Shown here piece by piece: positions 18,353 through 26,812 of a DNA stretch of 64,000 bases. The notes under the pieces were generated by a model. That model did not search any database. It saw only the letters and a program-made list of their open reading frames with translations, and was not told the DNA's origin. Every line of letters starts with the position of its first letter. Position 1 is the stretch's first letter. The translations under genes were made by a program, and so were the position numbers. The stretch comes from Streptomyces tsukubensis (GTDB lineage Bacteria > Actinomycetota > Actinomycetes > Streptomycetales > Streptomycetaceae), in assembly GCF_009296025.1 (NCBI RefSeq), contig NZ_CP045178.1:7936001-8000000 (forward strand), written 5' to 3'.

Positions 18353-19606
18353 TCAGGCCTGGGCGCTGGCGTAGCGGTTGGCGGGACGGGACAGCCCGAG
18401 CAGTCCGCGCAGGGTGCTCGCCTCGTAGGAGCGGCGGAAAGCACCGCGTTCCTGGAGTTCGGGCACCAGTTCCCGGGTGATGGCCGGCAGGTCGTGGTCG
18501 ACGGTGCCGGGGCGGAGCCGGAAGCCGGACAGTCCCGCCCGCTGCCACTCGATCAGCAGATCGGCCAGTTCTGAGGGGGTGCCTGTGAAGACGAGAGCGT
18601 CGCTGGTGAGGGCGGACCCGTCGAGGGCGTCGAGCCGTTCCTTGCGGGCCCGCGCGGAGCCGGGCTCCGGGTCGAGGAAGACGACCAGGTCACCGAAGAT
18701 GTGCAGGGGCTCCGTGCCGAGCCCGGCCCGCTCACGCTCCGCCGTGACCTCCAGGACGATCGCTGCCGCCTCGGTGGCGTCGTGCGGCGTGACGTAGCCG
18801 ATGTCGGTGGAACGGGCCACCAGCCGGTACGGGACGGGGGCGTGCGCGAGCGCGCTCACCACGGGCTGCCCCTGAGGCGGCCTCGGTGTGATCGAGGGGC
18901 CCTTGACGCTGAAGTGCCGCCCCTCGAAATCGATGTAGTGGAGCTTCTCGCGATCGATGAAGCGTCCGGTGGCCGCGTCCCGGATCTCCGCGTCGTCCTC
19001 CCAGCTGTCCCAGAGACGGCGGACGACCTCCACGTAGTCGGCGGCCTCGTCGAAGAGTTCTTCGACCAGTGCCTGCCCGCGCGGGGCGGTGAGTTCATCC
19101 GCCCGCAACGCGGGGAATTCGCGGCGGCCGAAGTGCGCCGCCTCGTGAGGCGCGGCCGAGACCTTGACGCGGAGTCCCGCACGGCCACCGCTCACATAGT
19201 CGAGGGTGGCTATCGCCTTGGAGAGGTGGAAGGGCTCGGTGTGGGTGGCGACCACGGTCGGTACCAGTCCGATGTTCCGTGTCACCGGGGCCACCCTGGT
19301 CGCGACGAGTACCGCGTCCAACCGCCCGCGGACCTGGTCGGTGCGTCCGTCGAGGCGCTCCCGGTCGGACGACTGTGGTGACAGGGAGTCCTCGAACGTC
19401 ACGAAATCGAGCAGCCCACGTTCGGCCTCAAGCACGGCGTCGGTCCAGAAACCCGCCGTCAGCAGGTCGTCCGGGCGTGCTCCTGGCTCCCGCCAGGAGG
19501 CGGGATGCCAGCCGGTGCCGTCGAGGGCGACGGCGAGATGAAGCGGCTGCGAGGACGGCGGGGCAGCGGAAGAGGAAGACGGATCGGCGGGCGGGGAAGA
19601 GGGCAT
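18353..19606 (-). CDS. LLM-class flavin-dependent oxidoreductase
   Basis: Second flavin monooxygenase of the unit, 417 residues with a TIM-barrel luciferase-like fold. Characteristic pieces include PLHLAVALDGTGWHPASWRE, FVTFEDSL, VARSTDIGYVTPHD and the C-terminal LVPELQERGAFRRSY, which parallels the end of its neighbour. First gene after the leader peptide, probably co-transcribed with the downstream NtaA-type enzyme. No FMN reductase or sulfonate ABC transporter is adjacent, so flavin supply and uptake must come from elsewhere. Confidence 0.88.
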   Translation of the reverse strand: MPSSPPADPSSSSAAPPSSQPLHLAVALDGTGWHPASWREPGARPDDLLTAGFWTDAVLEAERGLLDFVTFEDSLSPQSSDRERLDGRTDQVRGRLDAVLVATRVAPVTRNIGLVPTVVATHTEPFHLSKAIATLDYVSGGRAGLRVKVSAAPHEAAHFGRREFPALRADELTAPRGQALVEELFDEAADYVEVVRRLWDSWEDDAEIRDAATGRFIDREKLHYIDFEGRHFSVKGPSITPRPPQGQPVVSALAHAPVPYRLVARSTDIGYVTPHDATEAAAIVLEVTAERERAGLGTEPLHIFGDLVVFLDPEPGSARARKERLDALDGSALTSDALVFTGTPSELADLLIEWQRAGLSGFRLRPGTVDHDLPAITRELVPELQERGAFRRSYEASTLRGLLGLSRPANRYASAQA

Positions 19607-19682
19607 GGCTGCGGGGCCTCTCTGATCGACCTGATGGGGACGCGGGGGCCCCGGGGTCGGGGGCGCGTCGCGAAGAGCCTGA

Positions 19683-19796
19683 TCAGGGACGACAGAGCGC
19701 GCCGGCTACGCGCAGAAGGTCGATGTGCTGGCGCCGGTACAGACGGATCCGCGGACCTCCGGGAGTGAGCGCGCGCACGGCACGGCGGCCGGTCAC
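19683..19796 (-). CDS. Sulfur-type leader peptide upstream of the monooxygenase pair
   Basis: A short frame ending 76 bases before the LLM gene encodes a C-terminal RRQHIDLLRVAGALCRP. This HIDLxRVxxALC pattern is typical of actinobacterial leader peptides in front of sulfur-assimilation genes, where cysteine codons near the end are thought to sense cysteine supply. The start is ambiguous: GTG codons at 19805, 19796 and 19778 are all possible, and I give the middle one. The only cysteine is in the last few codons. Confidence 0.6.
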   Translation of the reverse strand: MTGRRAVRALTPGGPRIRLYRRQHIDLLRVAGALCRP

Positions 19797-20160
19797 CTTC
19801 CTCACCGCAGCCTCCTCGGTCCTGCCCCGACGGCCCACGGCCGCTGAGGGATCGCGCTTGCGGGGACTCTCACCCCGCCGGGTGGTCACCTGGGGCACCC
19901 CGCCGCGAGGGAGGGTTGCCGGTCAGCCGGCCAGGGCCTGCTGCTGACGCTCGTCACCTTCCGGGGACGTTAACCCGTCGTCTTCGACGGGCGCAATCCC
20001 CTTCGTCTGTGGCCAACCGGGGACGGCCGCGTATCTATTCCCGTCCGCGGCGGAGTAGTTCGACTCGGTCTCAGGACCGGCGCTCCCACGCCGCACGTGT
20101 GCCTGGTGAGGCGTACGGGCTTTGAGCCCGGCCGTTCCGGCCACAGCGGGGGCGTCCGGT
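19797..20160. other. Gene-free stretch between leader peptide and cbtA
   Basis: I see no convincing gene or tRNA. A TTCGACTCGG motif near 20050 is not flanked by an acceptor or T-stem. It probably holds the leader/LLM promoter. Confidence 0.4.
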
Positions 20161-20190
20161 GGGCCCGTACCGGGGAAGCGGCACGGGCCC
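20161..20190 (-). terminator. Hairpin after cbtA
   Basis: GGGCCCGT...ACGGGCCC stem (8 perfect pairs at the base, 14-base apex partly paired) about 60 bases past the cbtA stop. Confidence 0.55.
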
Positions 20191-20251
20191 TTCGGTGTGG
20201 TGCCGGCCCTTGGAGTGGGGGCCGCGCTGGGCCGAGGCCGGTCGTACTCGG

Positions 20252-21022
20252 TCAGCCGGACGAGACCGGGACGCTTCCCGCGGACGACCGGACGGGCCGG
20301 GACAAGGGGTCCAGATGGCGCTCGGCGAGATGGCCGAAGAGCAGCCCGAAAGCGGTCCACAGTACGACCTGGATCGCGAGGGAGGCCAGTCGGAACTGCC
20401 ACAGCAGAGTGCCGGGGAAGCCGGCCGGGACCTCGTTCACAGCAGGGAGGAACGCGTAGGCGAGTCCCACGGCCAGGATGAAGCCGGCGGCCGCGATCAC
20501 GGAGGCGTACCAATTGCCGAGCCGAGGAGCGAGCCGCTTGCCGAGGATGACCGCCGCGACCGCGAGCAACACCCCGAGCAGCATCATCAGCCCGTACAGC
20601 GCCGTGCGTTTGCCGATGGTGTCGGGATCACCCACGGCCGGGGGGTTGGCCGGATACTTCAGGAACGGGACGACATAGACCGCGAGCAGCCCCGCGCCGG
20701 CCAGCAGCGCGGCGGTGGCCCTCGGGCCGAAGCGGCCGACCCGGCCCAGCGCGAAACAGAAGGCCAGAGCGACGATGCCGCCGAAGGCGACACCGTAGAG
20801 CAGGACGCCCGTGGCGAGTCCTGCGGTCGACTGGAGGCCTCGGCTGACGACCTCGACCTCGTGCCCGCCCCCGTGCGCGTGGGAGTGGCCCTCCTCAAGA
20901 GCGATCGCGGAATCGACGCGGGGTTCACCGAGGAGGTACGCGGCGACAAGTGCGAGCAGCCCGGCTCCGAGACCTGCCAGCATGCCGCGCACCAGAAGGG
21001 TTCTGACGGTGGCGGAATTCAT
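20252..21022 (-). CDS. cbtA: CbtA cobalt transporter subunit
   Basis: Polytopic membrane protein of the CbtA family (256 residues) thought to take up cobalt for cobalamin synthesis. Several membrane helices are visible (LLVRGMLAGLGAGLLALVAA, GVAFGGIVALAFCFALG, ALLAGAGLLAVYVVPFLKY, YGLMMLLGVLLAVAAVILG, VIAAAGFILAVGLAYAFLP). A histidine-rich extracytoplasmic loop (EEGHSHAHGGGHEVE, about residues 42-56) is suitable for metal capture. The ATG at 21022 follows AAGGGGG, 14 bases after cbtB. Controlled by the upstream cobalamin riboswitch. Confidence 0.92.
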   Translation of the reverse strand: MNSATVRTLLVRGMLAGLGAGLLALVAAYLLGEPRVDSAIALEEGHSHAHGGGHEVEVVSRGLQSTAGLATGVLLYGVAFGGIVALAFCFALGRVGRFGPRATAALLAGAGLLAVYVVPFLKYPANPPAVGDPDTIGKRTALYGLMMLLGVLLAVAAVILGKRLAPRLGNWYASVIAAAGFILAVGLAYAFLPAVNEVPAGFPGTLLWQFRLASLAIQVVLWTAFGLLFGHLAERHLDPLSRPVRSSAGSVPVSSG

Positions 21023-21036
21023 GTGCGTGTCCCCCT

Positions 21037-21255
21037 TCAGTGGCAGGGGAAGCCGAGCAGATGGCGTCCGTCGTGGACCCATTCGTGCACGTCGGTGCCG
21101 GAGAAGACGGACGTCGCGCCCTGCTCGGCGCCCACGAAGTAGAGGAGGACGAGCATCAGGACACCGAAGAAGACAGCCCAGGGAAGGATGGCCCTGATGG
21201 GGAGAGCGGCGGGGGTATCGGCGCCGGTGGTGGGTGGAGCGACGGACTGCGCCAT
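21037..21255 (-). CDS. cbtB: CbtB cobalt transporter subunit
   Basis: A 72-residue single-helix membrane protein of the CbtB family. The helix is ILPWAVFFGVLMLVLLYFVG. The C-terminal tail has the family's histidine motif (HEWVHDGRHLLGFPCH), a likely cobalt ligand set. Good ribosome site (AGGAGG) before the ATG at 21255. First gene after the riboswitch and paired with cbtA. Confidence 0.93.
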   Translation of the reverse strand: MAQSVAPPTTGADTPAALPIRAILPWAVFFGVLMLVLLYFVGAEQGATSVFSGTDVHEWVHDGRHLLGFPCH

Positions 21256-21307
21256 GGCAGTACCTCCTGGGGGAACTCGCGTCCCGGTAGTTGGAGCTCT
21301 GTGCGGT

Positions 21308-21390
21308 ATGACGGGTCTGACTCACCGGGCCACCTCGGGGCCCGGCATACAGTGGCGCGACCGTCCCGGGATTCCACCGGGTTCCGTCAT
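21308..21390 (-). ncRNA. Cobalamin riboswitch
   Basis: Reading the minus strand, a P1 pairing ATGACGG (21390-21384) with CCGTCAT (21314-21308) encloses the cobalamin aptamer landmarks: GGAACCCGGTGGAATCCCGG, the B12-box core GCCACTGT (21356-21349) and GAGTCAGA near 21317-21323. An internal CCGGGCC/GGCCCGG hairpin is also seen. It sits about 50 bases upstream of cbtB, as expected for repression of cobalt uptake by adenosylcobalamin. The aptamer is short, like compact actinobacterial variants; ends are approximate. Confidence 0.85.
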
Positions 21391-21532
21391 GTCGCTGTGA
21401 ATATCATCCGGACCGTATCGCTTACGTGTCCGAGCGCCAAGGGCGCGTTCCCCCCACCGCCGAGCCCCGGGCTTGCCGACGAACCAGCAAACCGACTTAA
21501 GCTGGCGGAAGTTGAGACATTGGAGCGTGTTC

Positions 21533-22105
21533 ATGACAGTTCGGGTGACGCTGATCTCACCTGCGACGAGCGCGGCCACCGTGCGGGCCGGCTTCGCGGA
21601 CGACGACGACCCGCTGACCCGCGCGGGACGTCAGGCGGCGGCGCGGGCGGCCGACGCGGTCAAAGGCGTGGGACCGGCCCTTGTCTCTCCCGTGCCACGC
21701 TGCCGCGAAACGGCCGCCGAGCTGGGGCTGGACGCGACGCCGACGTCCGAGCTCTCGGGACAGTCCTTCGGACGGTGGCGGGGGCGGTCGTTGGCGGCGG
21801 TGGGCGAGGAGGACCCGGCCGGCGTCGCCGCCTGGCTGGGGGACCCGCACTACGCGCCGCCCGGCGGAGAGTCCTTGGCGGCGCTGCACGAAAGGATCGA
21901 GGGGTGGCTGCGGGGTCTGACCGCCGCCGCCATGGGGGTGACCGCCGTCGTCGAGCCTGAAGTTGTACGGTCCGCTGTCGTGGCCGCGCTCGAACTGCCC
22001 ATGGCTGCGTTCTGGCGGCTCGATGTACGGCCTCTCGCCGTCACCGAACTCAGTGGCCGTTCTGGGCGCTGGAACCTGCGCACAGGTCGATCACTTTCGG
22101 ACTAA
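21533..22105 (+). CDS. Histidine-phosphatase-fold protein lacking the catalytic histidines
   Basis: A 190-residue protein with the layout of the phosphoglycerate-mutase-like superfamily: LTRAGRQAAARAAD, ALVSPVPRCRETAAELGL, FGRWRGRSL and GGESLAALHERIEGWL are all in family order. However, the N-terminal RHG motif is replaced by LISPATSAA, and the C-terminal histidine segment by VVEPEVVRSAVV, so normal phosphatase chemistry is unlikely. It lies divergent from cbtB across the riboswitch region. CobC-type enzymes act in cobalamin synthesis, so a cobalamin-linked binding role is possible but unproven. Confidence 0.75.
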   Translation: MTVRVTLISPATSAATVRAGFADDDDPLTRAGRQAAARAADAVKGVGPALVSPVPRCRETAAELGLDATPTSELSGQSFGRWRGRSLAAVGEEDPAGVAAWLGDPHYAPPGGESLAALHERIEGWLRGLTAAAMGVTAVVEPEVVRSAVVAALELPMAAFWRLDVRPLAVTELSGRSGRWNLRTGRSLSD

Positions 22106-22122
22106 ATTCGGTCTGAAAGTGA
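22091..22122 (+). terminator. Hairpin spanning the stop codon of the phosphatase-fold gene
   Basis: Arms 22091-22102 and 22111-22122 match in 11 of 12 pairs. The loop carries the TAA stop (22103-22105). Confidence 0.6.
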
Positions 22123-22273
22123 CACTCACGCGTAGTAAAAAAGCCAGAAGTGGTCGATTGGGGCGCCTGAAACTCTCAGAAGGGGGTTCTTCTGTCAGGT
22201 GGGGCGCATCTGCCCCATGATGTGCCACTCACCCCGGCGTCCCGTCGGGAAGGTCTGCGGGAGACAACGTCCG

Positions 22274-22957
22274 ATGGGCTGCGAGTACTCCGAGAACCGC
22301 GAGGGAGCCGGCTTCGCGCTGAAGATCCTGGTGTCCGGTGGCGTCGGCGCGGGCAAGACCACACTGGTGTCCGCCCTCAGCGGGGTACGTCCACCACTGC
22401 GTATGAGTACGGAGGACCCCCTGGGGCAGGTCCACGGCCGAGAGGAGGAGGGCGGCGGCGACCGGAGCGCGACGACCGCGCTTCTCTCGTCGAGCGAGTT
22501 CCGGACGGTGCGAAGACGAGCGGCAAGACACCCCGTCCGCCGCCCGGCGACTCCCACCGTGACTCTTGACTTCGGCCGGATCGTCGTCCGGCCGGGGCTG
22601 TCACTCCAACTCTTCGGTGCCCCCGGACACGCGCGTCTACGGCAGCTCTGGGACGACCTGGCTCAGGAGGCGCTCGGCGCGGTCGTCGTGGTCGATCCCA
22701 CATGTCCGGCCGAGTGCCTCCCCGCGGTGGAGCATGTCCAGGAGCGGCGAATCCCGTTCGTCCTGGCACTCAACAGCCGCCGTCACGAGGCGGGATACCA
22801 CCCCCAGGACATCTCGCGAGCCTTGGACCTGCGCCACGCGATCCCGGTGCTCGCGTGCGACGCGCGCCTGCGAATCGAGGCGGCGGAGGTACTCGCGCGA
22901 CTGGTCGAACACGCCGGGCACGCGCACCACGAACGGCTGTCCGCGCCCGTGCGGTGA
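22274..22957 (+). CDS. Conservon-type (CvnD-like) small GTPase
   Basis: Small ATP/GTP-binding protein related to CvnD of streptomycete conservons, which couple membrane sensors to differentiation. The P-loop is GGVGAGKTTLVSAL (about residues 22-35). A switch-like TPTVTLDFGRI follows, then LQLFGAPGHARLRQLWDDLA and GAVVVVD, all in CvnD order; the base-specificity segment is VLALNSR. The start at 22274 is chosen because upstream sequence is non-coding in style. CvnA and CvnC partners are absent. A roadblock gene lies 650 bases downstream, separated by an opposite-strand gene. Confidence 0.85.
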   Translation: MGCEYSENREGAGFALKILVSGGVGAGKTTLVSALSGVRPPLRMSTEDPLGQVHGREEEGGGDRSATTALLSSSEFRTVRRRAARHPVRRPATPTVTLDFGRIVVRPGLSLQLFGAPGHARLRQLWDDLAQEALGAVVVVDPTCPAECLPAVEHVQERRIPFVLALNSRRHEAGYHPQDISRALDLRHAIPVLACDARLRIEAAEVLARLVEHAGHAHHERLSAPVR

Positions 22958-23086
22958 CCCGAACGCCGCCGGTGCAGAACGGCATCAGGGATTCCACCCC
23001 GAGACGAACGCTCCCGGAGACTGTCCGCATCCGCATCCCCGTCATGCGGCGTAATTTGGCCTACGCGATGCGTAGGTCCGTCTACG

Positions 23087-23515
23087 TCATTCGGCGAGCC
23101 CGGCGATGGCGACGGACTTGGTCACCCGCATCCGGACGAGGAGTTCACCGGGAACGGCGTTACGCGCCCCGAACTCCTCGGCCCGGTCCTCGCCCATGTA
23201 GCGTGCGGCGATGCGAGTCGCCCAGTGCCGCAACTGCTCCGGCTCCTCACTGATTTCGGCCCGGCCCTCCAGTACGACGAAGGCGAACGGCGGCTCCTCG
23301 TCGTCCACGCACAGCGCGACCCGGCCGTCACGGGCCAGATTCCTGCCCTTGACGGTTTCCTTTCCCGTGTTGAACACCACGTCCCCGCCATCCAGAACGA
23401 ACCAGATAGGGGCGATGTGGGGGCTGCCGTCAGCCCGTACGGTCGACAGCTTTCCGGTGTGCGTGCCCTTCGAGACGAAAGCACGCCATTCCTCATCGGT
23501 CATCTTCTGTGCCAT
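23087..23515 (-). CDS. PPOX-class F420/FMN-dependent oxidoreductase
   Basis: A 142-residue split-barrel flavin/F420 protein (pyridoxamine 5'-phosphate oxidase-like superfamily). Motifs include GKLSTVRADGSPHIAPIWF and VVFNTGKETVKGRNLARDGR, as in actinobacterial F420-binding members, then FVVLEGRAEI. The ATG at 23515 is preceded by AAGGAGG. It sits opposite to and between two conservon-like genes, so it is probably an independent unit. Substrate unknown. Confidence 0.85.
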   Translation of the reverse strand: MAQKMTDEEWRAFVSKGTHTGKLSTVRADGSPHIAPIWFVLDGGDVVFNTGKETVKGRNLARDGRVALCVDDEEPPFAFVVLEGRAEISEEPEQLRHWATRIAARYMGEDRAEEFGARNAVPGELLVRMRVTKSVAIAGLAE

Positions 23516-23613
23516 GGGCCCATCCTCCTTGCCGGAAGGTCGCCGGTGGTGAAGGCTTGCGGGGAAGATCCTCCGGTCGGGGGGCAAGTGGTGGGCAGCG
23601 GGGAGACCGGAAC

Positions 23614-24027
23614 ATGGCGCAGAACGCAAGACTCGGGTGGTTACTGGACGATCTCACGCGACGTGTCGCTCAGGTGCGGCACGCGCTGGTGCTCTCCAAC
23701 GACGGCCTGGTGACCGGAGCCAGCGCGGAGTTGCCCCGGGAGGACGCGGAGCACCTCGCCGCCGTCTCATCGGGTCTGCACAGCTTGGCGAAAGGTTCCG
23801 GCAGGCATTTCGCCGTCGGGAACGTACGCCAGACAGTGATCGAGTTCGATGACGCACTGCTCTTCGTCACAGCCGCGGGCGACGGGAGCTGCCTCTGTGT
23901 ACTGACCGCAGCGGACGCGGATATCGGGCAGGTGGCGTACGAGATGACCCTGCTCGTCAACCGGGTCGGTGAACACCTCGGAGTCGACGCACGGGGATCT
24001 GAGCGCTTCACGGGCCCGGATTTTTGA
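23614..24027 (+). CDS. Roadblock/LC7-domain protein (CvnB-like)
   Basis: A 137-residue regulatory protein of the roadblock/LC7 fold that partners conservon GTPases. Landmarks are LGWLLDDLTRRVAQVRHALV, LSNDGLVTGASAELPREDAE, AAVSSGLHSLAKGSGRHF and the final YEMTLLVNRVGEHL. The tenth codon is TTA (23641-23643), so full translation should need the bldA leucyl-tRNA. Such placement is common in late or accessory streptomycete genes. Not in a complete cvnABCD cluster; the nearby GTPase at 22274 is the obvious partner. Confidence 0.9.
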   Translation: MAQNARLGWLLDDLTRRVAQVRHALVLSNDGLVTGASAELPREDAEHLAAVSSGLHSLAKGSGRHFAVGNVRQTVIEFDDALLFVTAAGDGSCLCVLTAADADIGQVAYEMTLLVNRVGEHLGVDARGSERFTGPDF

Positions 24028-24177
24028 ACGGCTCGCACGGCCCGCACGGCCAGGAGTGCTCGGTACGGCTCCGAACCGGCCGTCCTGGTGGGGTGCGGAA
24101 GCAGAGACGGCGTCAGGGGCCGCCCTGAACTGCGGAAACTCTGCTCGGCCGGGCTTCGGCCTATGGGTGACGCGGAG

Positions 24178-24186
24178 TTATCCACA
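24178..24186 (+). other. Single perfect DnaA-box-like TTATCCACA
   Basis: One isolated consensus nonamer in an intergenic region. No cluster of boxes and no replication genes nearby, so this is not proposed as an origin. Confidence 0.3.
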
Positions 24187-24257
24187 GGCTGAGCGGCGAA
24201 TGGGCCGCGCGGCTACGGTCTTCCCAAGAGCGATCACGACTCACGGGGGAGACCGTT

Positions 24258-25508
24258 ATGGGAGGCAGGACTCAGGCGAGGGCCGTGCGGCGTCGGAAGA
24301 CGGGCGGCCGGGCACACACGAAGGAGTTTCCGAGCCGGTCCGGGCTTGGCGGAGGGACCCGGCCGGATGCGGCGCCGGGCGGCGACACCGTCAAGGCCCG
24401 CGTGCCGAGCCGGGCCGGCCCCGCGCAGGCCGAGTGGTTCTCGCGCGACCGGGCGGCTCGCGAACTGAGACTGCGAAGTGGCGAGTTGGACATGGCGGTC
24501 CGACTGGGACTGGTAGCGGTAGCCGAGCGCCCGGACGGTGGACGCGGGGTCCCCGGCGCGCAGATCGAGCGGCTGCGCGCCGAGGAGGGCTTTCCCGAGG
24601 ACTTGCGCGAGCGCGTCCGCACCGTCGGGACGGCCGAGGGCGCGGCGATCCTCGGCATCACGACAGAACGCTTCGGCCGCCTCGCCAGGCTGGGTCTGCT
24701 GACCCCTGTGCGGTTCAATTTGAATCGCTATCGCGCGGTGGTCTGGCGCTATCTGGCTGAAGACGTACGCCGTCTCCCTTACACCCACCACGAGTTGCTG
24801 ACAGGACGTGCGCCGGAACCGATGCGGGCCCGGCTCGCCTCCGGCCTGGATCTGCGTGCGCGAAGGTGGCGGGAATGGTGGGTGGAGTTCCCGCTCCGCT
24901 GGACCGAGGACCCCTGGGAGGCAGCCGCTGCTCTCGCCTCCTTGTTGAGCCCCGAACAGGTCTCTCTACTCGTCCCGGACTCGCGGGAGAGGGACCATCT
25001 GTGCCGGATGCGGCCGGCCCCGTTCGTCCACGGTGTGCCCGGCTCCCTCGCCGCGCACGTCGCTGAGGCGGTCATGATCGCGGACAGTTCCGAGGAGATC
25101 GTGCGTCTGGGCTCACTTCTGGACGCCGAGCTGAGGACGGCACGGCGGACGCGGGCCGCACCTGGTCGACGTCCTGGTCCGGAGACACGGCCGGCATCTT
25201 TGGACGAACAGTCCGTGGCCGGCGAGTCTGTGTCCAACAGGGACGAGCAGTCCGTGTCGTGCACGTCGCACGGGGAGGCCGGAGGAGGGGTGTCAGTACC
25301 GGACACCAGGTCCCCCACCGAGGTGTCGGGGCGACAATTCACTCCCGTGGCTCTCGACGCTCACGAGCACCGTCCGACCGGTCCGGGGCAGACCCGCGGG
25401 AGCGACGTGGCCCGATGCCGGACGGCCCGGACATCGGCCCCCGGACGCGGTCGGCGGCTCGCCGTTTGGCTGCGGCGGGTCCGCCCCGGTGGCAGGGAGA
25501 GGACATGA
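24258..25508 (+). CDS. DUF6397-like streptomycete protein
   Basis: About 416 residues. The N-terminal third is basic and disordered. Residues about 60-150 carry two HTH/MerR-like modules: RDRAARELRLRSGELDMAVR, then IERLRAEEGFPEDLRERV, then GTAEGAAILGITTERFGRLA. PVRFNLNRYRAVVWRYLAED follows, a pattern I recall from DUF6397. The C-terminal 130 residues are low-complexity and repeat SVSxxDEQSV-like pieces. It is probably a DNA-associated regulatory protein; function unknown. It ends in a pair of palindromes facing the convergent tesB gene. Confidence 0.65.
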   Translation: MGGRTQARAVRRRKTGGRAHTKEFPSRSGLGGGTRPDAAPGGDTVKARVPSRAGPAQAEWFSRDRAARELRLRSGELDMAVRLGLVAVAERPDGGRGVPGAQIERLRAEEGFPEDLRERVRTVGTAEGAAILGITTERFGRLARLGLLTPVRFNLNRYRAVVWRYLAEDVRRLPYTHHELLTGRAPEPMRARLASGLDLRARRWREWWVEFPLRWTEDPWEAAAALASLLSPEQVSLLVPDSRERDHLCRMRPAPFVHGVPGSLAAHVAEAVMIADSSEEIVRLGSLLDAELRTARRTRAAPGRRPGPETRPASLDEQSVAGESVSNRDEQSVSCTSHGEAGGGVSVPDTRSPTEVSGRQFTPVALDAHEHRPTGPGQTRGSDVARCRTARTSAPGRGRRLAVWLRRVRPGGRERT

Positions 25509-25600
25509 TCCGCGCGGCCCGCTGGAGGGCCACTCCCGCACCGGCCGACTCGCGCCCGAGCGGCGGGCCGGACCGAAGAGGCGCGCGGCTGACCGGCGGT

Positions 25601-25645
25601 ACGGTCGGTCGGACCGACCGTACCGGTTCGACCCGGTCGAACCGG
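25601..25645. terminator. Two back-to-back palindromes between convergent genes
   Basis: ACGGTCGGT-CGG-ACCGACCGT (25601-25621) is a perfect 9-bp hairpin. A second perfect 11-bp palindrome (25623-25633 with 25635-25645) follows it directly. Together they suit a bidirectional terminator. Confidence 0.65.
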
Positions 25646-25684
25646 GCCGTCGCTCGACGGGCACTTGCCCCACCGGTCGCCGAA

Positions 25685-26551
25685 TCATGCGGAGCGGAAC
25701 AGCCCCTCCTGGACCACAGACGCGAGCAGCCGGCCGGAGCGGTCGTAGATACGGCCGCGGGCCAGCCCCCTTCCACCCGTGGCGACCGGAGACTCCTGCT
25801 CGTACAGGAACCATTCGTCCGCCCGGATCGGCCGGTGGAACCACATCGCGTGGTCCAGGGAGGCCATGTCGAGGGTCCTGGCGCCCCACAACGGCTCCAC
25901 CGGGATGCGCACGGCGTCGAGGAGCGTCGTGTCGCTGGCGTAGGTGAGTGCGCAGGTGTGGACCAGCGGGTCGTCCCCGAGCGGGCCGACGGCGCGCATC
26001 CACACCGCGCTGCGCGGCTCCGCTCCCGCCACGTCCTCGGGTGTCCAGCGCAGCCGGTCGAGGTAGCGGATGTCGAAAGGCTGTCGGCGGGCCATCCGCT
26101 CCAGAACGTCGGGCAGCCCGCCGAGATGGTCCCTGGCCTCGTCGACGAGGGAGGGAAGCGTCTCGGGGTCGCCCAGTTCGCGGGCGGGCGGCAACTGGTG
26201 CTCGACGGGGCCCCGCTCGGGGCGGTGGAAGGACGCCGTCATGGTGAAGATGGTCCGTCCCTGCTGCACCGCGGAGACTCGCCGGGTGGTGAACGACCTT
26301 CCGTCTCTTACCCGTTCCACCTCGTAGACGATCGGCACGCCGGGGCGGCCAGGGCGCAGGAAGTAGGCGTGCAGCGAGTGCACGGGACGATCGGCCTCCG
26401 TCGTGCGTCCCGCGGCGACCAGCGCCTGGCCGGCGACCTGGCCCCCGAAGGCGCGCTGCAACGACTCGTCGGGACTCTGCCCGCGGAAGATATTGACCTC
26501 GATCCGCTCCAGGTCGAGGAGTTCCACGAGGCGTTGGGCGGAATCGTTCAT
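25685..26551 (-). CDS. tesB: Acyl-CoA thioesterase II
   Basis: Cytoplasmic double-hotdog enzyme that hydrolyses acyl-CoA to free acid and CoA, 288 residues as usual. Family motifs: QRAFGGQVAGQALVAAGRT, HSLHAYFLRPG, GRSFTTRRVSAVQ, the second hotdog region LDHAMWFHRPIRADEWFLYE, and the terminal ASVVQEGLFR with the catalytic glutamine. Monocistronic in appearance, downstream of the helicase by 261 bases. Confidence 0.93.
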   Translation of the reverse strand: MNDSAQRLVELLDLERIEVNIFRGQSPDESLQRAFGGQVAGQALVAAGRTTEADRPVHSLHAYFLRPGRPGVPIVYEVERVRDGRSFTTRRVSAVQQGRTIFTMTASFHRPERGPVEHQLPPARELGDPETLPSLVDEARDHLGGLPDVLERMARRQPFDIRYLDRLRWTPEDVAGAEPRSAVWMRAVGPLGDDPLVHTCALTYASDTTLLDAVRIPVEPLWGARTLDMASLDHAMWFHRPIRADEWFLYEQESPVATGGRGLARGRIYDRSGRLLASVVQEGLFRSA

Positions 26552-26812
26552 GGATGTCGGTCTTTCGCTCGTGATCCGTGGCGCGGGAAGAAGCGCGAAG
26601 AAGCGGGTGGTCGCCGACCGGACGCGGCCCTGTCACCCGGCCGGGGCCGCCGGGCTATGTCGGTCGGATCCTCAGAGCCCAGCGAAGAACCGAACGACAC
26701 CCGACTCTCCCCAGGCCCTGTCGTCAAATGCCAGTCTGCCCCGCGACGCCGTGCACGCGCTCTCGCCGCGGGACCGCCCTTCGGGCGACGACGGGAATCC
26801 GACGACAGGGAC

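Noticed and set aside
20040..20070. tRNA (TTCGA T-loop-like motif)
   Set aside because: No matching acceptor, D or anticodon stems on either strand.
24178..24186. Replication origin at the DnaA-box-like nonamer
   Set aside because: A single box, with no dnaA/dnaN and no AT-rich element.
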